Source: Streptomyces griseoluteus
Lineage (GTDB): Bacteria > Actinomycetota > Actinomycetes > Streptomycetales > Streptomycetaceae
Assembly: GCA_000717735.1 (NCBI GenBank)
Contig: JOBE01000084.1
Span: 1 to 19,546 of the forward strand
Reading direction: 5' to 3'
Length of the DNA: 19,546 nucleotides
Shown here: positions 1 to 10,199 of the stretch, piece by piece
Position numbering within the stretch: position 1 is the stretch's first letter
Layout of the letters: the number at the start of each line of letters is the position of its first letter
Translations under genes and position numbers: made by a program
Notes under the pieces: generated by a model
The model's input: only the letters and a program-made list of their open reading frames with translations
Databases searched by the model: none
Told to the model about the DNA's origin: nothing

Positions 1-49
1 CCGGGTGCGGGTCAGGGCGCGGAAGCCCAGGCCCGGCAAAGGGCGCCGT

Positions 50-138
50 CCCGTTGTGCCCACCCTCCCCCGAGCTCTCGGCTTCCCTCGAGCAGGGGGG
101 ACCCCCATCGCCCCAGCGGAACGACTGCCCACAACGGG
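50..138. repeat. Nested inverted repeat, Streptomyces intergenic type
   Basis: A perfect 9-bp inverted repeat, CCCGTTGTG at 50-58 and CACAACGGG at 130-138, encloses an inner imperfect hairpin at 67-100 whose arms are CCCCC at 67-71 and GGGGG at 95-99, with partly complementary AGCTCTCGG and CCTCGAGC between them. The inner element looks like the CTCTCGGCTTC...CTCGAGCAGGGGG intergenic motif that I recall as recurring many times in Streptomyces genomes. It could act as a transcription terminator for a gene to the left. Confidence 0.6.
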
Positions 139-196
139 GGTGGCGACGGCGGGTGGGGTGGGCCGCCCCAGCGGAACGACTGGCCGCAACGGGGGC
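111..196. repeat. Two direct copies of a ~31-bp GC-rich repeat
   Basis: Copy 1 lies at 111-141 and copy 2 at 166-196, a 55-bp period. Both begin CCCCAGCGGAACGACTG and end CAACGGGGG; they differ at two bases in the middle (GCCCA versus GGCCG). The GTTGTG core of the first copy also pairs with the inverted element at 50-58. This looks like a family of mobile intergenic palindromes rather than coding sequence. Confidence 0.7.
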
Positions 197-288
197 GGGG
201 CACCGCCCCGGCGGGTCGGGACCGGGCGGTGTGAGGTCACGGCAAAGACCCGTCACCCGCGCGAAACGGGCAGGCAACGTGCCGCCGT

Positions 289-294
289 CAGGAT
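289..294 (+). promoter_or_regulatory. Possible -10 box for a leaderless transcript
   Basis: CAGGAT has A at position 2 and T at position 6, as in TANNNT, and is followed by exactly six bases before the ATG at 301. The geometry matches that before dgt and dnaG. No convincing -35 is visible, so this is a weak call made by analogy. Confidence 0.3.
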
Positions 295-300
295 CGGTCC

Positions 301-1221
301 ATGACGGAGCCGGACAGCACGTTCGACAGCGCCGCCGAGCTGCTCGCAAGGATCACCGAGCAGCTCGGGACACGGCTCGGCCACGTGCGTCCGTACGGCC
401 GTCGGCCACGGAAGCACGACGAGGAGGCACGCCCGCCCATGAACGTCCCCACCCTCGTCACGCCCGCCGTCGCCCGCGCGGCAACCACCCCCACCCTCGT
501 CGCCGTCGGCCACGGCAGCCGCGACCCCCGCGCCCGCGCCACCCTGAACCGGCTCCTCGACCGGGTCCGTGAGCTGCGGCCCGGCCTCGACGTGCGGCTC
601 GCCCACATCGAGCTGAACGCCCCGCTCCTCGACGCCACCCTCGCGGAGCTGGCCGCCGAGGGCCGGGACGCCGTGCTCGTCCCCCTCCTCTTCGCCCCCG
701 GGTACCACGTCACCCACGACCTGCCCGCGGCCGTCGCCGCCGTACCGGCCCTCCGGGCCCGCGTCGCCGAACCGCTCGGCGCGCACCCGCTCCTCGTCGA
801 GGCCCTCGCCGACCGGCTCGCGCAGGCCGGCTGGACCCCCGAGGACGGGACCTCCCACGGCACCGGCGTCGTCCTCGCCTCCGCCGGGTCCCGCGACCCC
901 CGGTCCGGCGCCGAGATCCGCCGGATCGCCGCCCTCCTCGGCGAACGGCTCGGCGGCGTCCCCGTCGTCCCCGCCTACGCCTCCGCCGCCGCGCCCACCG
1001 TCGCCGAGGCCGTCCGCGCCCTCGCCGCCCGCGGCCGGCACCGGGTCGCCGTCGCCTCGTGCTTCACCGCCCCCGGCCTCTTCGCCACCCGCGCCGCCGC
1101 CGACGCCCCCTGGATCGCCGCCGACCCCCTCGGCGCCCACCCGGCCCTCGCCCGCCTGGTCCTGCACCGCTACGACCGGGTCCGCACGACCCTCCCGGTG
1201 AGGGAACTCGCCGCCGTTTGA
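301..1221 (+). CDS. Sirohydrochlorin chelatase-like protein (CbiX/SirB family)
   Basis: Predicted 306-residue class II chelatase. The family inserts Fe2+ or Co2+ into sirohydrochlorin for siroheme or cobalamin. The first half, after about residue 60, has the metal-site motifs GHGSRDP and [10 protein letters not shown]. The second half repeats the fold (ASAGSRDP, then [13 protein letters not shown]) but has lost the histidines, so only one active site is expected. Start choice: ATG 301 has strongly G/C-biased third positions right after it and a possible leaderless -10 at 289-294. ATG 439 (residue 47) has a good GAGGAGG at 421-427 and would give a more typical N-terminus, so the first 46 residues are uncertain. 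It ends 35 bp before dgt. No siroheme or cobalamin genes lie in the window to fix the metal. Confidence 0.8.
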   Translation: MTEPDSTFDSAAELLARITEQLGTRLGHVRPYGRRPRKHDEEARPPMNVPTLVTPAVARAATTPTLVAVGHGSRDPRARATLNRLLDRVRELRPGLDVRLAHIELNAPLLDATLAELAAEGRDAVLVPLLFAPGYHVTHDLPAAVAAVPALRARVAEPLGAHPLLVEALADRLAQAGWTPEDGTSHGTGVVLASAGSRDPRSGAEIRRIAALLGERLGGVPVVPAYASAAAPTVAEAVRALAARGRHRVAVASCFTAPGLFATRAAADAPWIAADPLGAHPALARLVLHRYDRVRTTLPVRELAAV

Positions 1222-1244
1222 GTGCTTCTGTCGGTCCCTCCGGA

Positions 1245-1250
1245 TACCGT
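1245..1250 (+). promoter_or_regulatory. -10 box for leaderless dgt
   Basis: TACCGT fits TANNNT and sits exactly six bases before the dgt ATG at 1257. There is no Shine-Dalgarno sequence in the 35-bp gap after the upstream gene. That combination is typical of leaderless actinobacterial mRNAs. A weak TGCTTC at 1223-1228 could be the -35 with a 16-bp spacer. Confidence 0.5.
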
Positions 1251-1256
1251 CGGTGC

Positions 1257-2597
1257 ATGGAAGGCATCGCAGACAGCAAGGACACCCCCGGCACCACCGA
1301 CACCCCCGGCACCACCGACACCCCCGGCTACGACTCCGCCGCGACCGACCGCTGGGCCGCGGAGCCCGACAAACGCCCCGGACGCACCGCCTTCCAGCGC
1401 GACCGCGCCCGCGTGCTGCACTCCGCCGCGCTCCGCAGGCTCGCCGGCAAGACCCAGGTCGTCACCCCCGGCACCCGCGGCCACGCCTGGGACGCCAGCC
1501 CCCGTACCCGGCTCACCCACTCCCTGGAGTGCGCCCAGGTCGGACGCGAGCTCGGCGCCGCCCTCGGCTGCGACCCCGACCTCGTCGAAGCCGCCTGCCT
1601 CTCCCACGACATGGGCCACCCGCCCTTCGGGCACAACGGCGAGCAGGCGCTCAACGACGTCGCCAAGGACTGCGGCGGCTTCGAGGGGAACGCCCAGTCG
1701 CTCCGCCTCCTCACCCGCATCGAGCCCAAGCGCTTCGTGAAGGACGCCGAAGGGGAGCAGGTCAGCGTCGGGCTCAACCTCACCAGGGCCGCCCTCGACG
1801 CCGCCACCAAGTACCCCTGGGCGCGCGGGGCCCACCCCGAGGACCCGGGCTCGCCCAAGTTCGGCGTGTACGAGGACGACCTGCCCGTCTTCGCGTGGAT
1901 CCGGCAGGGCGCCCCCGCCCACCGCAAGTGCTTCGAGGCCCAGGTCATGGACTGGTCCGACGACGTGGCCTACTCGGTGCACGACTTCGAGGACGGCCTG
2001 CACGCCGGGCACATCGACCCCAACCTGCTGCTCGCGGAGCCCGAGCGCGCCGACATCTTCTCCGTCGCCATCGGCCGCTACGTACCCGAGGACACCGACC
2101 CGCGGGAACTGGACGAGGCCCTCGACCGGCTCCTCGACCAGGAGTGGTGGCCGCACGGCTACGACGGCTCGGCCGTCGCCCAGGCCCGCCTCAAGGACGC
2201 CACCAGCCAGCTCATCGGCCGCTTCTGCCTCGCCGCCGAGGCCGCCACCCGGCAGACCTGGGGCTCCGGCCGCCTCACCCGCTACGGCGCCGAGCTCGTC
2301 GTCCCCCGCGAGACCCGCAACGAATGCGCCGTTCTCAAGGCGGTCGCCGACCGGTATGTGATGCAGCGCGCCGAGCAGGAGGCCCTCCGCGCCGACCAGC
2401 GGATCGTCGTCGCCGAACTCGCCGAGGCCCTCGTCCTGCGGGCCCCCGACGGCCTCGAACCGCAGTTCCGGTCCCATTTCGACGCCGCGCGCGACGACCG
2501 GGCCCGCAAGCGCGTCATCGTCGATCAGATCGCCTCCCTCACCGACGCCTCCGCCCGGCACCTCCACGCCTACCTCCGTCCGCCCCGTTCCTCGTAA
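1257..2597 (+). CDS. dgt: Deoxyguanosinetriphosphate triphosphohydrolase-like protein
   Basis: 446-residue HD-domain protein that hydrolyses dGTP (and in related enzymes other dNTPs) to deoxynucleoside plus triphosphate, so it helps set the dNTP pool. The HD-site residues are visible: H88 in LTHSLECAQ and H117-D118 in [19 protein letters not shown]. The conserved N-terminal block [20 protein letters not shown] and the later [17 protein letters not shown] are family hallmarks. ATG 1257 is chosen because homologous sequence starts soon after it and a TANNNT hexamer lies six bases upstream; the open frame extends further up but overlaps the chelatase gene in a shadow frame. A disordered Asp-Thr-Pro-Gly repeat follows the start. 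It sits just upstream of a reductase and primase on the same strand. Confidence 0.93.
   Translation: MEGIADSKDTPGTTDTPGTTDTPGYDSAATDRWAAEPDKRPGRTAFQRDRARVLHSAALRRLAGKTQVVTPGTRGHAWDASPRTRLTHSLECAQVGRELGAALGCDPDLVEAACLSHDMGHPPFGHNGEQALNDVAKDCGGFEGNAQSLRLLTRIEPKRFVKDAEGEQVSVGLNLTRAALDAATKYPWARGAHPEDPGSPKFGVYEDDLPVFAWIRQGAPAHRKCFEAQVMDWSDDVAYSVHDFEDGLHAGHIDPNLLLAEPERADIFSVAIGRYVPEDTDPRELDEALDRLLDQEWWPHGYDGSAVAQARLKDATSQLIGRFCLAAEAATRQTWGSGRLTRYGAELVVPRETRNECAVLKAVADRYVMQRAEQEALRADQRIVVAELAEALVLRAPDGLEPQFRSHFDAARDDRARKRVIVDQIASLTDASARHLHAYLRPPRSS
1281..1328 (+). repeat. In-frame 18-bp tandem repeat in the dgt N-terminus
   Basis: GACACCCCCGGCACCACC occurs at 1281-1298 and again at 1299-1316, followed by a partial third copy from 1317. 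It encodes [16 protein letters not shown]. The copies are identical at the DNA level, which suggests recent slippage expansion in a disordered tail ahead of the catalytic domain. Confidence 0.9.
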
Positions 2598-2682
2598 GCG
2601 GCCCTCTTCCCGTCACACCGTCCGTGCGGGACGCTCGCATGCACGCCCCGAGGCGGTACGGCCCGGCGAACGCCCGGGGGCG

Positions 2683-2688
2683 TAGGTT
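2683..2688 (+). promoter_or_regulatory. Possible -10 box upstream of the FAD reductase gene
   Basis: TAGGTT matches TANNNT and would place transcription start near 2695, leaving a short leader that contains the GAGGAGG ribosome site at 2704-2710. No good -35 is evident. The 120-bp gap after dgt suggests this gene has its own promoter. Confidence 0.4.
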
Positions 2689-2717
2689 GGAACCGGTCGC
2701 AAAGAGGAGGAAACGAC

Positions 2718-3977
2718 GTGGTCGACGCAGATCAGACCTTTGTCATCGTCGGCGGGGGCCTGGCAGGGGCCAAAGCGGCGGAGACCCTGCGCGCCGAGGG
2801 GTTCAACGGCCGGGTGATCCTCATCGGCGACGAACGTGACCACCCCTACGAGCGCCCACCCCTGTCCAAGGGCTACCTCACGGGCGCCAAGGAACGCGAC
2901 AGCGTCTTCGTCCACGAGGCCCCCTGGTACGCGGCGAACGACATCGAACTGCACCTCGGGCAGTCCGTCACCGCCATGGACCGCGAGGCCCGCACCGTGC
3001 GCCTCGGCGACGGCACCGTCATCCGCTACGACAAGCTGCTCCTCGCCACCGGCGCCGAGCCGCGCCGCCTCGACGTTCCCGGCACCGCACTCGCCGGCGT
3101 CCACCACCTGCGCCGGCTCGCCCACGCCGACCGGCTCCGCCAGGTCCTCGCCGGCCTCGGCCGGGACAACGGCCACCTGGTGATCGCCGGCGGCGGCTGG
3201 ATCGGCCTCGAAGTCGCCGCGGCCGCCCGCGGCTACGGCGCCGAGGTCACCGTCGTCGAGGCCGACCCCACCCCGCTCCACCGGGTCCTCGGCCCCGAGC
3301 TCGGCCAGCTCTTCGCCGACCTCCACACCGACCACGGCGTCCGTTTCCACTTCGGCGTCCGGCTCACCGAGATCGTCGGCCAGGACGGCATGGTCCTCGC
3401 CGTCCGCACCGACGACGGCGAGGAGCACCCGGCGCACGCCGTGCTCGCCGCGATCGGCGCCGCCCCCCGCACCGCCCTCGCCGAGAACGCCGGGCTCGCC
3501 CTCGTCGACCGCGCCGACGGCGGCGGCATCGCCGTCGACGAGTCGCTGCGCACCTCCGACCCCGACATCTACGCCGCGGGCGACGTGGCCGCCGCCCACC
3601 ACCCGCTGCTCCACACCCGGCTCCGCGTCGAGCACTGGGCCAACGCCCTCAACGGCGGCCCGGCCGCCGCCCGCGCCATGCTCGGACAGCACGTCTCCTA
3701 CGACCGCGTCCCCTACTTCTTCACCGACCAGTACGACCTCGGCATGGAGTACTCCGGCTGGGCGCCCCCCGGCTCGTACGACCAGGTCGTCGTCCGCGGC
3801 GACACCGGCAAGCGCGAGTTCATCGCCTTCTGGCTCAAGGAGGGCCGGGTCCTCGCGGCCATGAACGTGAACGTGTGGGACGTCACAGACCCCCTCCAGA
3901 AGCTCATCAGGTCCCGGAAGGCCGTGGACCCCGACGCCCTGGCCGACCCCTCCGTACCCCTGGACGGCCTGATCTGA
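2718..3977 (+). CDS. FAD-dependent NAD(P)H oxidoreductase, ferredoxin reductase type
   Basis: 419-residue two-dinucleotide-fold flavoprotein resembling the reductases (BphA4, rubredoxin/putidaredoxin reductase class) that pass electrons from NAD(P)H to a ferredoxin. The FAD motif is GGGLAG at residues 12-17, the second FAD motif ATGAEPR is at about 110-116, the NAD motif GGGWIG is at 158-163 with an acidic E181 at the strand-2 end (favours NADH), and IYAAGDV at 284-290 binds FAD. The C-terminal region from about 320 resembles the reductase C-terminal domain. GTG 2718 is fixed by GAGGAGG seven bases upstream. No ferredoxin or oxygenase gene is nearby, so its electron acceptor is unknown. It ends 29 bp before dnaG. 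Confidence 0.88.
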   Translation: MVDADQTFVIVGGGLAGAKAAETLRAEGFNGRVILIGDERDHPYERPPLSKGYLTGAKERDSVFVHEAPWYAANDIELHLGQSVTAMDREARTVRLGDGTVIRYDKLLLATGAEPRRLDVPGTALAGVHHLRRLAHADRLRQVLAGLGRDNGHLVIAGGGWIGLEVAAAARGYGAEVTVVEADPTPLHRVLGPELGQLFADLHTDHGVRFHFGVRLTEIVGQDGMVLAVRTDDGEEHPAHAVLAAIGAAPRTALAENAGLALVDRADGGGIAVDESLRTSDPDIYAAGDVAAAHHPLLHTRLRVEHWANALNGGPAAARAMLGQHVSYDRVPYFFTDQYDLGMEYSGWAPPGSYDQVVVRGDTGKREFIAFWLKEGRVLAAMNVNVWDVTDPLQKLIRSRKAVDPDALADPSVPLDGLI

Positions 3978-3994
3978 TCGCCCCCGCGCCCACG

Positions 3995-4000
3995 TAGACT
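3995..4000 (+). promoter_or_regulatory. -10 box for leaderless dnaG
   Basis: TAGACT is a good TANNNT match exactly six bases before the GTG at 4007, and no Shine-Dalgarno sequence lies between them. Transcription would start at or next to the start codon. A -35 is not obvious. Confidence 0.55.
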
Positions 4001-4006
4001 TCATGC

Positions 4007-5905
4007 GTGGCAGGCAGGATCAACGATGACGACGTGAAGGCGGTCCGGGACGCGGTCCCGATCGACGCCGTCGTGTCCGAGTACCTCCAGCTCCGCAACG
4101 CGGGCGGCGGCAACCTCAAGGGCCTCTGCCCCTTCCACGACGAGAAGTCGCCCTCCTTCCAGGTCAGCCCCAGCAAGGGACTCTTCCACTGCTTCGGCTG
4201 CCAGGAAGGCGGCGACACCATCGCCTTCGTGATGAAGATCGACCACCTCTCCTTCTCGGAGACGGTCGAGCGCCTCGCCGCCAAGGCGGGCATCACCCTG
4301 CGGTACGAGGAAGGCGGCTACAACCCCGGCCACCAGCGCGGCGAACGCATCCGCCTGGTCGAGGCGCACAAGGTCGCCGCCCAGTTCTACGTCGACCAAC
4401 TCGACTCGCCCGAAGCCGAGATCGGCCGGAAGTTCCTCGCCGAGCGCGGCTTCGACCAGTCCGCCGCCGCGCACTTCGGCGTCGGCTACTCCCCGGCCGG
4501 CTGGGACCACCTCACCCGCTACCTGCGCGGCAAGGGCTTCTCCGACAAGGAACTGATCCTCTCCGGGCTCTCCCAGGACGGCCGCCGCGGCCCCATCGAC
4601 CGCTTCCGCGGCCGCCTCATGTGGCCGATCAAGGACGTCGGCGGCGAGATCGTCGGCTTCGGCGCGCGCAAGCTCCGCGACGACGACAACGGCCCCAAGT
4701 ACCTCAACACCCCCGAGACCCCGATCTACAAGAAGTCCCAGGTGCTCTACGGCATCGACCTGGCCAAGAAGGACATCGCCAAGGTCAGCCGGGCCGTCGT
4801 CGTCGAGGGGTACACCGACGTCATGGCCTGCCACCTCGCCGGCGTCACCACCGCCATCGCCACCTGCGGCACCGCCTTCGGCGGCGACCACATCAAGATC
4901 CTCCGCCGGCTCCTCATGGACAACGGCTCGGCCCGCGTCATCTTCACCTTCGACGGCGACTCCGCAGGCCAGAAGGCCGCCCTGCGCGCCTTCGAGGACG
5001 ACCAGAAGTTCGCCGCCGAGACGTACATCGCCATCGCCCCCGACGGCATGGACCCCTGCGACCTGCGGCTCGCCAAGGGCGACGAGGCCGTCGCCGACCT
5101 CGTCCAGCCCCGCACCCCGCTCTTCGAGTTCGCCCTCCGCCAGATCGTGAAGCGGTACGACCTGGAGACCCCGGCCGGCCGCGCCGCCGCCCTCGACGAG
5201 GCCGCGCCCGTCGTCGCCCGCATCAAGAACATCGGCGCCCAGCACGAGGTCGCCGTCCAGCTCGCCGGCATGCTCGGCATCCTCGACACGCAGTTCGTCG
5301 TCAAGCGGGTCGCCCAGCTCGCCCGCTGGGCCCGCGACCGCGGCGGCAAGGGCCCCGAGCGGCAGACGCCCCAGCGCGGCTACGACACCGGGGCGGCGAC
5401 CGGCGGCCCCACCGGGCCCTCCGGGCCCGCGCTCAACCTGCGCAGTCCCGCCCACCGCACCGAGCGGGAACTCCTCAAGCTCGCCCTCCAGCGGCCCGAA
5501 CTGGTCTCCCCGGCCTTCGACGCGTACGGCGCCGACGAGTTCACCGCCCCGCCCTACGCGGCCGTCCGCCAGTGCGTCCAGGACGCGGGCGGCGCCACCG
5601 GCGCCCCCTCCGACTACCTGGACACCGTCCGCGAGGCCGCACCCAACGACACCGTCCGCGCCCTGGTTACCGAACTCGCCGTCGAGACGATCTTCGCCAA
5701 GAACGTCGACGAGGCCTACGCGGGCGACCAGCTCGTCACCGTCCGACTCCGCGCCGTCGACCGCCGCATCCGCGAGGTCCAGGGCACCCTCGCCCGGCTC
5801 GGCCCCAACGGCGACCCCGAACAGCTCGCCGCCGTGCAGAACGAACTGTGGGTCCTCACCCAGTACGGCCAGTCCCTGCGGAACAACGGCGCCGCCGCGC
5901 TCTGA
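4007..5905 (+). CDS. dnaG: DNA primase DnaG
   Basis: 632-residue bacterial primase that makes RNA primers at the replication fork with DnaB helicase. In order: a CHC2 zinc-binding domain with C41, H44, C62 and C65 ([12 protein letters not shown] and HCFGCQEGG); the RNA polymerase core; and a TOPRIM centre with E268 and D271 ([10 protein letters not shown]) and D316/D318 ([10 protein letters not shown]). A Gly/Pro-rich linker near residues 445-485 leads to the C-terminal helicase-interaction domain (from about 490). Length is normal for actinobacteria. GTG 4007 is supported by the zinc domain starting at the usual distance and by TAGACT six bases upstream. An overlapping ATG at 4003 is out of frame. 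Confidence 0.97.
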   Translation: MAGRINDDDVKAVRDAVPIDAVVSEYLQLRNAGGGNLKGLCPFHDEKSPSFQVSPSKGLFHCFGCQEGGDTIAFVMKIDHLSFSETVERLAAKAGITLRYEEGGYNPGHQRGERIRLVEAHKVAAQFYVDQLDSPEAEIGRKFLAERGFDQSAAAHFGVGYSPAGWDHLTRYLRGKGFSDKELILSGLSQDGRRGPIDRFRGRLMWPIKDVGGEIVGFGARKLRDDDNGPKYLNTPETPIYKKSQVLYGIDLAKKDIAKVSRAVVVEGYTDVMACHLAGVTTAIATCGTAFGGDHIKILRRLLMDNGSARVIFTFDGDSAGQKAALRAFEDDQKFAAETYIAIAPDGMDPCDLRLAKGDEAVADLVQPRTPLFEFALRQIVKRYDLETPAGRAAALDEAAPVVARIKNIGAQHEVAVQLAGMLGILDTQFVVKRVAQLARWARDRGGKGPERQTPQRGYDTGAATGGPTGPSGPALNLRSPAHRTERELLKLALQRPELVSPAFDAYGADEFTAPPYAAVRQCVQDAGGATGAPSDYLDTVREAAPNDTVRALVTELAVETIFAKNVDEAYAGDQLVTVRLRAVDRRIREVQGTLARLGPNGDPEQLAAVQNELWVLTQYGQSLRNNGAAAL

Positions 5906-5909
5906 CGGT

Positions 5910-5939
5910 CGGTGACCCGGCGGTCTCAAAAAGTCACCG
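5910..5939. promoter_or_regulatory. Inverted repeat between dnaG and the sigma gene
   Basis: CGGTGAC at 5910-5916 pairs perfectly with GTCACCG at 5933-5939 around a 16-base loop ending in AAAAA. It lies five bases after the dnaG stop and about 80 bases before the sigma gene start. It may be a weak terminator or an operator; the sequence does not decide. No clear -10/-35 pair is seen in the remaining gap to 6018. Confidence 0.35.
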
Positions 5940-6018
5940 CACGCCCCTCGTGGCGGCGATGTGTCGTACCCCACACTGGGTGACGGAGCCGTTCCGCCCC
6001 GCCTGGAGGTCGCCCGCC

Positions 6019-7019
<1,001 letters not shown>

Positions 7020-7023
<4 letters not shown>

Positions 7024-8207
7024 TCGACCTCCCCGACCTTGAGCGTCCACGGGCCCGCCGCGAAGTAGCGCAGCATCAGCGGGCCCGCCGAGAGCGGAAC
7101 CGACCGCCGCATCCTTCCGTTGCCGGTGAACAGCAGCCGGTCGTCGCGCGGCACGCTCGTGCGGCCCTTCACCTCGTACGTGTAGAGGCTGGTGTAACCG
7201 CCCTCGATCTCGGTCGTGCCGAAGAAGTCGATCCGCAGGTCGGCTACCCCGCCGGTGTACAGGAGCGCCTCGGCGCCGTAGCCGTGCAGGACGGTCTCGA
7301 TGCGGCGGGCCGCCGCGACCGGCTTCACCCGCAGCACCCACCGGCCCGTGGCGGTGATCCGGAAGCGCAGAGGACGGCCGCTCGGGGCCTCCAGGACCTT
7401 GCTGCCCTGGTGGTCGGGCAGCGCGGAGGCGAAGAGGAAGTCCTCGTCCTTGTTCTTCGCGTCGAGCGGATAGAGGGAGACGTACCCCTCTCCCTCGTGC
7501 GCCAGCTCGACGAGGACGGGACCCGAGGGCGAGGGGTCGACGGTGATCACCTGGTGGCCGTGGCCCTCGGCGGTGAAGGGCTCGAAGACCTCGCCGAACT
7601 CCCAGCCCTCGACCAGGTGGTACGGCCGTTCCGGCGGCGGGAAGAGCCCCGGCACGTACCCGCCGGGGGCCGGTGCCTGTCCCCGCATCTTCACCACGCC
7701 GGTCAGCCGGACCGGCCCGAGGACCGGCACCCGCTCGTCCTCGGTGACCTCGACCCCGTACGCCGTGACGAGTCCCGCGAGCCCGGCGCCGTACCCCTCC
7801 CCGAGGCCGTCGAACTTCCAGCCGCCCGCCTCCCGGTAGAAGACACCGAGGGCGAGGGCGGGCACGTCCGCCGCTTCCGTCGGCGCGTACGAGAGGACGG
7901 CCGACCCGTCCGGGGCGACCGCGTCGAGCGACGGGGGCTCCCCGAAGCCGCCGTGCCGGCTCCACCCGGCGACGACGATCCGCTCGACCTCGGACTCGAC
8001 GCCGTTCAGATCGAGTTCGAGCTCCGACGGGCCGAGCCGCACCGCCCCCGACGGGTGCCTGGGCTGCCCCTCGAAGACCAGATCAGCGTCCCCGCGGACC
8101 CGTCCGGACCCGTCGAGGAGCAGCACGGCCGTCTCCGCCCCCGGTATGCGTACCCGGAGGGCGACCGAGGGCACCCAATGACCCTTGTTCTTCACCGATT
8201 GACCCAT
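7020..8207 (-). CDS. TerD-family stress protein with extra C-terminal region
   Basis: About 395 residues from ATG 8207. The N-terminal 185 residues match the TerD fold: [20 protein letters not shown] at about 63-81, then [21 protein letters not shown] at 119-139 and [13 protein letters not shown] at 142-154. TerD proteins bind Ca2+ and are linked to tellurite, phage and envelope stress responses in Streptomyces; a direct function here is inference. The remaining 210 residues contain two similar beta-rich stretches (GHQVITVDP...VLVEL...[11 protein letters not shown] and [10 protein letters not shown]...[13 protein letters not shown]), suggesting a duplicated beta-sandwich of unknown role. In-frame ATGs also occur at 8219 and 8216, inside a hairpin. 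CATGAT seven bases before ATG 8207 could be a leaderless -10. No Shine-Dalgarno sequence is seen. Confidence 0.8.
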
Positions 8208-8225
8208 GCCGCACATCATGCGGCA
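8207..8225. promoter_or_regulatory. Inverted repeat spanning the TerD gene start
   Basis: TGCCGCA (8207-8213) and TGCGGCA (8219-8225) are perfect 7-bp arms around CATCA. The element covers the cluster of candidate start codons, so it could be an operator or a hairpin in a longer transcript that affects start choice. Confidence 0.4.
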
Positions 8226-8267
8226 CGGGTCATCGGCGAGTCGATCATGCCGGGCCGATCATCCGGA

Positions 8268-10199
8268 TCAGTCGACCTCGGCGACCGCCTGGGCGAACTG
8301 CGCCGCGTACAACCGGGCATACGCCCCGCCCGACGCCAACAGCTCCTCGTGCGTGCCCTGTTCGACGATCGAACCGTTCTCCATCACCAGGATCACGTCC
8401 GCGTCCCGGATCGTGGAGAGCCGGTGCGCGATCACGAACGACGTGCGCCCGTGCGCCAGTCGGGCCATCGCCTTCTGGATCAGGACCTCGGTGCGGGTGT
8501 CGACGGAGCTGGTGGCCTCGTCGAGGACGAGGATCACCGGGTCGGACAGGAACGCCCGCGCGATGGTGATCAGCTGCTTCTCGCCCGCGCTGACCCCCGC
8601 CCCGTCGTCGTCGATGACCGTGTCGTACCCCTCGGGCAGGGTGCGGACGAACCGGTCGGCGTGCGCGGCCCGCGCCGCCTCCTCGATCTCCGCCCGCGTC
8701 ACCTCGCGCGTCGCGCCGTACGCGATGTTGTCGGCGATGGTGCCGCCGAACAGCCAGGTGTCCTGCAGGACCATGCCGATCCCGCTCCGCAGCTCCTCCC
8801 GGGACATCTTCGCGATGTCCGCCCCGTCGAGGGTGATCCGGCCGCCCGTCACCTCGTAGAACCGCATGAGCAGGTTCACCAGGGTCGTCTTGCCGGCGCC
8901 CGTCGGGCCGACGATCGCGACCGTCTGCCCCGGCTCCACCGCGAGCGACAGGCCCTCGATGAGCGGCTTGTCGGCCTCGTAGCGGAAGGACACGCCCTCC
9001 AGGGCCACCCTGCCCTTGAGTTCCGTGGGCGTCTCGCTCTCGCTCTTCGGGGCGTCAGGCTCCTGCTCCTCGGCGTCGAGCAGCTCGAAGATCCGCTCGG
9101 CCGAGGCGACGCCGGACTGCACCAGGTTCGCCATCGACGCGACCTGCGTCAGCGGCATGGAGAACTGCCGCGAGTACTGGATGAAGGCCTGCACGTCACC
9201 GATGGAGAGGGTGCCGCTCGCCACCCGCAGACCGCCGACCACGGCCACCAGGACGTAGTTGATGTTCGAGATGAAGAACATCACCGGCTGCATCACACCG
9301 CTGTTGAACTGCGCCTTGAACCCGGCCTCGTACAGCGCCTCGTTCTGCTCGCGGAAGTCCCGCGCGGACTCCTCCTGCCGGCCGAAGACCTTCACCAGGG
9401 TGTGCCCGCTGTACATCTCCTCCACGTGCGCGTTGAGCGTGCCCGTGGACCCCCACTGCTGCACGAAGTGCGGCTGCGAGCGCTTGCCGATCCGCGCCGC
9501 GACGAAGACCGACACCGGCACCGTGACGAGCGCCACGAGCGCGAGCAGCGGCGAGATCCAGAACATCATCGCGAGCACGCCGACGATGGTGAGCAGCGAG
9601 TTGATCAGCTGCCCCATCGACTGCTGGAGCGTCTGCGAGATGTTGTCGATGTCGTTGGTCGCCCGGGACAGCACCTCGCCGCGCTTCGCCTTGTCGAAGT
9701 ACGACAGGGGGAGCCGCGACAGCTTCGTCTGGACGTCCTCCCGCATCCGGTAGACCGTCCGGTTGATCACCTTGATCGACATGCGGGTGGAGACCAGCAT
9801 GAGCAGGCCCGCCGCCACGTAGACGCCGAGGACGACGAGGAGCACGTCGCCGACGGCGGAGAAGTCGATCCCCTGCCCGGGCGTGAAGTCGACCCCGGAC
9901 AGCATGTCCGCCATGCCGGAGTCGCCCGCCGCGCGCAGGTTCGCGATCGCCTCCGCCTTCGTGCCGCCCTCGATCTGCCGTCCGACCACGCCCGCGAAGA
10001 CGAGGTCGGTCGCCTTGCCGAGGATCTTCGGGCCGACCACGGAGGCCGCCACCGACAGCGCGACGGCGATCATCATCACCCAGAGCGCGCCGCGCTCGGG
10101 CGCCAGCTGCTTGAGCAGCCGCTTCCCCGAGCCCTTGAAGTCCATCGACCGCTGGTCGGGGCCGCCACCGGCCATCATGCGTCCGCCAGGACCGGCCAT
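8268..10199 (-). CDS. ABC exporter half (TMD-NBD), catalytic-Walker B subunit
   Basis: 643 residues: a short basic N-terminus, six predicted membrane segments (about 38-58, 118-137, 200-237 and 305-325 most evident) and one nucleotide-binding domain. Walker A is GPTGAGKTT (431-439), Q-loop Q479, Walker B VILVLDE with catalytic E561, H-loop H592. The signature is VSAGEKQ (536-542) rather than LSGGQ, as in one partner of heterodimeric multidrug exporters (YheH/BmrC/TM287-288 type). An extra soluble loop at about 72-115 interrupts the first pair of membrane segments. Start ATG 10199 overlaps the stop of the upstream exporter gene by one base (TGATG), so the two are translationally coupled. Substrate unknown; lipid or drug export is likely. 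Ends about 60 bp from the TerD gene start. Confidence 0.92.
   Translation of the reverse strand: MAGPGGRMMAGGGPDQRSMDFKGSGKRLLKQLAPERGALWVMMIAVALSVAASVVGPKILGKATDLVFAGVVGRQIEGGTKAEAIANLRAAGDSGMADMLSGVDFTPGQGIDFSAVGDVLLVVLGVYVAAGLLMLVSTRMSIKVINRTVYRMREDVQTKLSRLPLSYFDKAKRGEVLSRATNDIDNISQTLQQSMGQLINSLLTIVGVLAMMFWISPLLALVALVTVPVSVFVAARIGKRSQPHFVQQWGSTGTLNAHVEEMYSGHTLVKVFGRQEESARDFREQNEALYEAGFKAQFNSGVMQPVMFFISNINYVLVAVVGGLRVASGTLSIGDVQAFIQYSRQFSMPLTQVASMANLVQSGVASAERIFELLDAEEQEPDAPKSESETPTELKGRVALEGVSFRYEADKPLIEGLSLAVEPGQTVAIVGPTGAGKTTLVNLLMRFYEVTGGRITLDGADIAKMSREELRSGIGMVLQDTWLFGGTIADNIAYGATREVTRAEIEEAARAAHADRFVRTLPEGYDTVIDDDGAGVSAGEKQLITIARAFLSDPVILVLDEATSSVDTRTEVLIQKAMARLAHGRTSFVIAHRLSTIRDADVILVMENGSIVEQGTHEELLASGGAYARLYAAQFAQAVAEVD

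Larger units (their letters stand above)
1..300. other. Non-coding leader region with interspersed repeats
   Basis: No convincing gene is visible in this stretch; open frames here are low-complexity and lack a ribosome site. It holds a nested set of inverted and direct repeats (listed separately) built from GTTGTG/CACAAC and CTCGAG-type elements. These resemble the interspersed intergenic repeats common in Streptomyces chromosomes. Any gene to the left ends outside the window. Confidence 0.6.

Noticed and set aside
253..1167. 304-codon minus-strand frame over the chelatase gene
   Set aside because: Gly/Glu-rich antisense shadow without recognisable domains or a ribosome site.
4001..5974. 657-codon minus-strand frame over dnaG
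   Set aside because: Antisense shadow; dnaG is certain on the plus strand.
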